From assembly GCA_025201365.1 (NCBI GenBank), contig JAIXMF010000205.1:1-24285 (forward strand): DNA of 24,285 nucleotides, given 5' to 3'. Origin of the DNA: Syncephalis plumigaleata. Lineage: Eukaryota; Zoopagomycota; Zoopagomycetes; Zoopagales; Piptocephalidaceae. Shown here one piece after another: positions 19,667-24,285 of this stretch (positions are counted from its first letter, which is position 1; the number at the start of each line of letters is the position of its first letter). The notes under the pieces are model-generated. The model saw only the letters and a list, made by a program, of their open reading frames with translations. It did no database searches and had not been told where the DNA came from. The position numbers were made by a program, and so were the translations under genes.

Positions 19667-22600
19667 ATGTCGACATCCACTAATTCCATCGACAAGTTAA
19701 CTGCATCCAATTATCGTACTTGGCGTATCCAAGTCGATATGTTGTTGGCAGAACGGGACCAGCTCGATATATCGAAGCAAGACCCTCCTGTCGACACGGA
19801 CGACCTTGCGAAATGGACAGCCCTGGATATGAAGGCTCGTGCTACTATCACTCTCACCATCTCGAGTAGTATCCTATTACAAGTCACAGCCTGCAAGACA
19901 GCTAAGGACATTCTCAGGACCTTAGCCGACACCTATCAATCCAAGGGCCTTGCTACCATATACCACCTTCGACGCAAGTTCTTTATGTCAAAGATGTCTC
20001 CCGGAACATCATGCGCAGAACATATCAACCACACCCTCTCATTGGCCGACCAAATCGCCAATATCGACATTCCGCTCCGATCAATGGACATTATCATGGT
20101 GCTACTTTCAAGCCTCCCATCCGATTTCAGCTCGCTAGTAATCTCACTGGTTAATAGCAACGAGTCATTAACCATCGAAAAGGTCAAGAGCAGCATCTTA
20201 CAGGAGGAAATGCGCCAACTCGAATCGGGCCTACAGCATGAGCATGCTTTGCACGTTGCCAACAGACGTCAATTCAAAAAGGCAAGCAAGCACTGCAATT
20301 ATTGCCGAAAGCCCGGCCACACCATCAACGAATGTTACAAGCGCAAGAGAAATTCCAATTCCAAGGATCACGCAAACAAGTCGTCGACCTCATACGTACT
20401 CACCTCCTCGTGCACATCGTTTTCGCTCTCATCTTCATCTACTCCATCACTCACCAAGAAATGGATCGTGGACAGTGGCGCAACACAACACCAGTGTTGC
20501 AACAAGGAATGGTTCACCACTTATGAAACTATTCCCATCAAAACTGTCTACACGGCAAACGATTCACCTATGTCAGCCATAGGCATCGGCACTATCGACG
20601 CTCAACTACATCACAATGGCAATACGGTCAACGTAAAATTCACCAACGTACTACATATTCCCACACTCGCTTGCAACTTACTTTCAGTACGCAAATTGAC
20701 CGCTCAACATCTGTCCATTCAATTCAACAATGCGTCTACGTGTCTCATCAAGACCTCGGATAATCTCACCATCGGTCAAGCGACATTAAACGGGAACTTA
20801 TACTTACTCGACTTCAGTTTCCCACTCGACAAATCGCTATTATCAGCCAGTTCCACTTCAGCAGAACTATGGCACAAACGTTTCGCTCATTTAAATTATT
20901 CCTCACTTCAGCTTCTCAACAACAGCGACTTTATTCACGGTGTCAACTTTCCAACATTCAACAAAAGCGATCACGAATGTATTTCTTGCATTCACGGCAA
21001 GCAAAGCCGTACAAACATCAAAAGAATCGCTAATTCACCTCGCGCTAACCAGCAACTAGAACTCATTCATACCGATCTATGTGGACCTATGTCTACCAAC
21101 AGTTTAGGAGGATCTCGGTACTTCGTCGTCTTTGTCGACGACTTCTCTAGAAAGGTCTGGGTCGACTTCTTAAAATCTAAAAGCGAATTCTTCAACAAAT
21201 TTCAGTCATTCAAGAACACCGTCGAGAAGCAAACACAAAAGTCGATAAAAGCGCTACGATCCGACAACGGCACCGAATTCACGTCCTCGCGCGTACAGTC
21301 ATTTCTAAAGGACAACGGCATAGTATGGCAATCTTCAGCCCCTTACTCACCTGAACAGAACGGCGTTGCCGAACGTACCAACCGAACACTGGTCGAATCT
21401 GCCCGTACTATGCTTCACGCCGCATCACTCGATCACTCATTCTGGGCCGAAGCTATCGCTACCGCAGCTCACGTTCGAAATCTCTCACCCAGTCGTGCAA
21501 TCAACAACAACATCCCCGACGCTCTATGGCTCAACGAAACGCCATCTGCTTCTCACCTCAGAACATTCGGTTGTTCCGCATTCGCGCTCAATCACGGAAC
21601 TCGCACCAAATTCGAATCGAAAAGCAAAGAGTGCATATTCATAGGTTATTTCGACGGAAGCAAAGCGTACAAATTGTACGATCCTAACAGCAAGCGCGTT
21701 GTAAAGTCAAGAGATGTGAGATTCGTGGAAGATAAATTTTTCACTCAAAACGAAAAAGAAAAGAATGAAACGGTAGAATTTTTCACTTCACACGACACTA
21801 CCGACAAATCACCAATCGACACACATTCGATTCATTCGGTTCCCACACAATCAACTATCACCACTCAACCACCTCGACCTGCCACTCCAGAATCATCTTC
21901 ACCTTCACCTTCACCTACTCAATCGCCTCCCCCTACTACTTACTCACTTCGTCGCTCTAACCGTATTCGCAATACTCCTATCTCTTATAATCCTGATATT
22001 GTCGATCCTTTATTAACGGAAGAGTCTGACAATACAGTAAGTGATTCCGACTCGGCAAATATATGCAGATCGCTAATCTCGGCGACAGTCGACACGGAAC
22101 CTACAACATACAAAGAGGCTATAGCTGGAGATGACGCTGACAAATGGCATACTGCCATGCAAGAGGAATTAAAAAGCCTCCACCAAAACGACACTTGGCA
22201 ACTTACCGCATTACCGGAAGGCCGAAAAGCAATTGGTTCAAAGTGGGTTTTCAGAATCAAACGTGACGAACACGGCAATGTCGAACGCTATAAAGCTCGT
22301 TTAGTCACCCAAGGGTATTCTCAGCTCTACGGCATCGACTATCTAGAGACTTTCTCACCTGTCGTTCGCTACTCTTCTATTCGCATTCTAATCGCCATCG
22401 CCACTCAATACGATTACGACATTCACCAAATGGACGTTACTACGGCATACTTAAACGGCATACTCGACGAGGAGATCTACATGAAACAACCGGAAGGTTT
22501 TCAACAAGGAAATGATGTCTGCTTACTCAAGAAATCACTCTACGGCCTTAAACAATCTGGCCGTGCTTGGTATTCAGTTATCGATTCATTCCTTCTATCC

Positions 22601-23647
22601 CTCGGCTTCAAACGCAACGACGTCGATCACGGTGTATACTCTAGACACGCCAACGATTCAGTCATCTATATCGCCGTATATGTCGACGATCTTATTATTA
22701 TCGGCAACTCAACAGCCAGTATCAAACAAATTAAGTCTGACCTGTCATCCAGATTTAATATGAAAGATCTAGGCGAACTCCATTACATTCTCGGCATTCA
22801 AGTCATTCGAAATCGACAAAACGGCACAACTACATTATCACAACGTAAATATGCTGAAAGCATATTAGCTCGCTACAACATGAGCAACGCAAAACCTGTC
22901 GGTACACCTCTAGACACCAGCGTTAAAATCAGCAAAGCTTCTGATCCGATTTCCAGCAAAGAAGCCGACTATATGGCCACAGTGCCCTACAACAGCGCCA
23001 TTGGCAGTCTATTATATCTAGCTAACGCCACTAGACCCGACTTATCATTCAGTATCAGCTTGTTAAGCAGATATTTATCTGATCCACGATCAACTCACTG
23101 GAACGCTGTCAAACACGTCTTCAGATACATTCTCGCCACACTTAATTACTCACTTACATTCACTAAAGGCGACGGCACCATCACCGGCTATACCGATTCA
23201 GATTGGGCCAACAGTATTGACGACAGACGCTCCATCTCTGGTTACATATACAACTATAATGAAACCGCCATCACTTGGTCAAGTAAACGCCAACAGACAG
23301 TTGCACTCTCTTCAACAGAGGCAGAATACATGGCATCGACCGAGGCAACAAAGGAATCAATATGGATCAACAACTTTCTTATAGGCTTACAGTTGAAAAA
23401 TCAACAACCAATCAGCATAATGTGTGACAACCAAAGCACTATCGCACTCACTAAGAATCCCGCTCATCACAGCAGGACCAAACATATTGATATAAAATAT
23501 CACTACATTCGCGATGCTGTCACCAACAAGCTAGTCAATCTCAACTATTGTTCCACCAACAACAATAATGCAGATATCTTAACTAAGGCTCTAGCAAAGC
23601 ACAAGCAATTACATCTCGCAAAGCAAATAGGCTTAACAACTGCCTGA
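19667..23647 (+). CDS. Copia-type Gag-Pol polyprotein
   Basis: Uninterrupted 1,326-codon ORF with no gag/pol frameshift. Gag-like N-terminus (about 10-190); zinc knuckle CX2CX4HX4C at 210-223; aspartic protease WIVDSGATQH with DSGA at 269-272; pre-integrase zinc finger H403, H408, C438, C441; integrase core D470 (HTD), D533 (SDNGTEF) and E569 (GVAER), an exact D-35-E spacing; Ser/Pro-rich linker at about 705-765; reverse transcriptase from WQLTALPEG (844) through KARLVTQGYSQ, QMDVTTAYLNG (D923) and YVDD at 1005-1008; RNase H with TDSDW (1176-1180), STEAEYMA (1216-1223) and CDNQST (1253-1258). All catalytic residues I looked for are present. Codons end in C more often than in the neighbouring housekeeping genes. 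It carries out reverse transcription and integration of the element. The start is the first in-frame ATG after the leader. Confidence 0.97.
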   Translation: MSTSTNSIDKLTASNYRTWRIQVDMLLAERDQLDISKQDPPVDTDDLAKWTALDMKARATITLTISSSILLQVTACKTAKDILRTLADTYQSKGLATIYHLRRKFFMSKMSPGTSCAEHINHTLSLADQIANIDIPLRSMDIIMVLLSSLPSDFSSLVISLVNSNESLTIEKVKSSILQEEMRQLESGLQHEHALHVANRRQFKKASKHCNYCRKPGHTINECYKRKRNSNSKDHANKSSTSYVLTSSCTSFSLSSSSTPSLTKKWIVDSGATQHQCCNKEWFTTYETIPIKTVYTANDSPMSAIGIGTIDAQLHHNGNTVNVKFTNVLHIPTLACNLLSVRKLTAQHLSIQFNNASTCLIKTSDNLTIGQATLNGNLYLLDFSFPLDKSLLSASSTSAELWHKRFAHLNYSSLQLLNNSDFIHGVNFPTFNKSDHECISCIHGKQSRTNIKRIANSPRANQQLELIHTDLCGPMSTNSLGGSRYFVVFVDDFSRKVWVDFLKSKSEFFNKFQSFKNTVEKQTQKSIKALRSDNGTEFTSSRVQSFLKDNGIVWQSSAPYSPEQNGVAERTNRTLVESARTMLHAASLDHSFWAEAIATAAHVRNLSPSRAINNNIPDALWLNETPSASHLRTFGCSAFALNHGTRTKFESKSKECIFIGYFDGSKAYKLYDPNSKRVVKSRDVRFVEDKFFTQNEKEKNETVEFFTSHDTTDKSPIDTHSIHSVPTQSTITTQPPRPATPESSSPSPSPTQSPPPTTYSLRRSNRIRNTPISYNPDIVDPLLTEESDNTVSDSDSANICRSLISATVDTEPTTYKEAIAGDDADKWHTAMQEELKSLHQNDTWQLTALPEGRKAIGSKWVFRIKRDEHGNVERYKARLVTQGYSQLYGIDYLETFSPVVRYSSIRILIAIATQYDYDIHQMDVTTAYLNGILDEEIYMKQPEGFQQGNDVCLLKKSLYGLKQSGRAWYSVIDSFLLSLGFKRNDVDHGVYSRHANDSVIYIAVYVDDLIIIGNSTASIKQIKSDLSSRFNMKDLGELHYILGIQVIRNRQNGTTTLSQRKYAESILARYNMSNAKPVGTPLDTSVKISKASDPISSKEADYMATVPYNSAIGSLLYLANATRPDLSFSISLLSRYLSDPRSTHWNAVKHVFRYILATLNYSLTFTKGDGTITGYTDSDWANSIDDRRSISGYIYNYNETAITWSSKRQQTVALSSTEAEYMASTEATKESIWINNFLIGLQLKNQQPISIMCDNQSTIALTKNPAHHSRTKHIDIKYHYIRDAVTNKLVNLNYCSTNNNNADILTKALAKHKQLHLAKQIGLTTA

Positions 23648-23656
23648 TTTCGCTTT

Positions 23657-23665
23657 GAGGGAGAG
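23657..23665 (+). other. Polypurine tract of the copia element
   Basis: GAGGGAGAG lies immediately before the TGTTG start of the 3' LTR and 10 bases after the stop codon, where plus-strand DNA synthesis is primed in LTR elements. Confidence 0.7.
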
Positions 23666-23741
23666 TGTTGTAAGTATCATGAGCTTTACTAATCATCATC
23701 TATAGGAACATTCTATTCACATAACATATACTCCTCCTGTA
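23666..23741 (+). repeat. 3' LTR of the copia element, internally deleted
   Basis: Matches the 5' LTR for 60 bases to CACATAAC, then jumps to ACATATACTCCTCCT near the LTR end. The 142 bases corresponding to about 19,392-19,533 are missing; both edges carry TAAC, so the exact point is ambiguous by four bases. The final three bases read GTA instead of ACA, and they overlap the start of the dispersed element copy 2. Confidence 0.85.
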
Positions 23742-24240
23742 TACATACCATCCGGAATGAACGTTTCATTCCAGTGACCTCGATGTGACCTCGATGTGAC
23801 CTCGCTGATATGCAAACATATTGAAAGAATAAACAATTTTATTATAACAGCGCGATAGAGCGCGTCAAGGAGAATATGTCAGTGCATTAAAAAAAGACAT
23901 TTTATTAATAAAAATTAAAAGTTCTATTATACACGACCATATGTGACCTCATGTGACCTCGCTGTTGTGCAAACATATTGATCGAACGATCGTTCTCACT
24001 ATGACAGGGTGATAGAGCGCGTCGAGAAGCATAGGACCGCGCTTTAAAAGGAGGCATGATGTTAATGAAAATCTAAAGCTATATCGCTTGCGGTGGTGAC
24101 CGCGGCCAGCTGTGGCCATTGTGTATGTGACCTCCGCGGTCGATTCGCTGGCAATTCGAATTTGAGTGCTAGCGCGCTGGGAGTAGGTGCATTCGACGCG
24201 CGCGTCAATGGTGAGCACGCTAGTGTGTATTGTAAGATTG
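23738..24240. repeat. Dimeric dispersed repeat element, copy 2
   Basis: Same orientation as copy 1 (10,247-10,738), sharing start TGTATACATACC and end GTATTGTAAGATTG. It has one extra 11-base GATGTGACCTC repeat (six TGACCTC words in all) and a different short segment at about 24,045-24,067. The internal dimer is present (23,796 and 23,953, period 157). The minus-strand ORF seen in copy 1 is interrupted here. Confidence 0.75.
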
Positions 24241-24285
24241 TCGGGCGCATGCGGGAAGCATATGCCGCGTTCGATTGCGGGGAGG

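Larger units (their letters stand above)
19332..23741 (+). mobile_element. Ty1/copia LTR retrotransposon, intact ORF, internally deleted 3' LTR
   Basis: Complete element order: 5' LTR (19,332 to about 19,549), leader, one gag-pol ORF, purine tract, 3' LTR. The domain order protease-integrase-RT-RNase H defines the copia superfamily. The LTR starts TGTTGTAAG at both ends. No 5-base target duplication is recognisable (AAGAG before; nothing matching after), and the 3' LTR runs directly into the dispersed element at 23,738. A primer-binding site was not identified with confidence, so the 3' limit of the 5' LTR (TACA at 19,549) is provisional. Confidence 0.95.

Overview
The window looks like chromosomal DNA of a fungus, probably an early-diverging one (Mucoromycota, Mortierella- or Glomus-like). 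The evidence is a fungal Sct1/Gpt2-type acyltransferase, a short 56-nt GT-AG intron in a Cdc20-family gene, and a decayed Crinkler (CRN) effector-like gene of the fungal 'LTLWRVSIP' type. CRN families are large in Glomeromycotina and Mortierellomycotina, so that placement is an inference, not a demonstration.

Layout. 1-3,109: the glycerol-3-phosphate/DHAP acyltransferase gene (+), convergent with a two-exon Cdc20/Fizzy-family WD40 gene (-, 3,110-4,959). 4,960-7,597: gene-poor DNA holding a TA-flanked, hairpin-rich MITE-like element (5,978-6,327). 7,598-8,494: a three-exon CRN gene whose frame joins perfectly across two introns, but which has ACG where ATG is expected and an in-frame TAG, so it is called a pseudogene. 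8,925-19,331: about 10 kb of satellite and inverted-repeat DNA without convincing genes. 19,332-23,741: a Ty1/copia retrotransposon with an intact 1,326-codon gag-pol ORF. 23,738-24,240: a second copy of a dimeric repeat element also present at 10,247-10,738.

The repeat region is the most structured part. It contains four blocks of a GA/CT minisatellite (two in each orientation), a 108/109-bp satellite organised as an A-B-C higher-order repeat of about 325 bp, a nearly perfect inverted repeat with arms of about 1.93 kb (11,664-13,596 and 17,294-19,225) around a 3.7-kb centre, an older inverted duplication linking 8,925-10,246 with 13,805-14,912, and a diverged third copy of part of the arm inside the centre. 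Long ORFs there arise because the CT strand of the satellite lacks stop codons; they are not annotated as genes.

The genes do not form a pathway. Acyltransferase and Cdc20 are single housekeeping genes. The CRN remnant, the MITE, the satellites and the retrotransposon make up an accessory, fast-changing segment next to them. I found no rRNA, tRNA, CRISPR or prokaryotic feature. All comparisons were made by eye.
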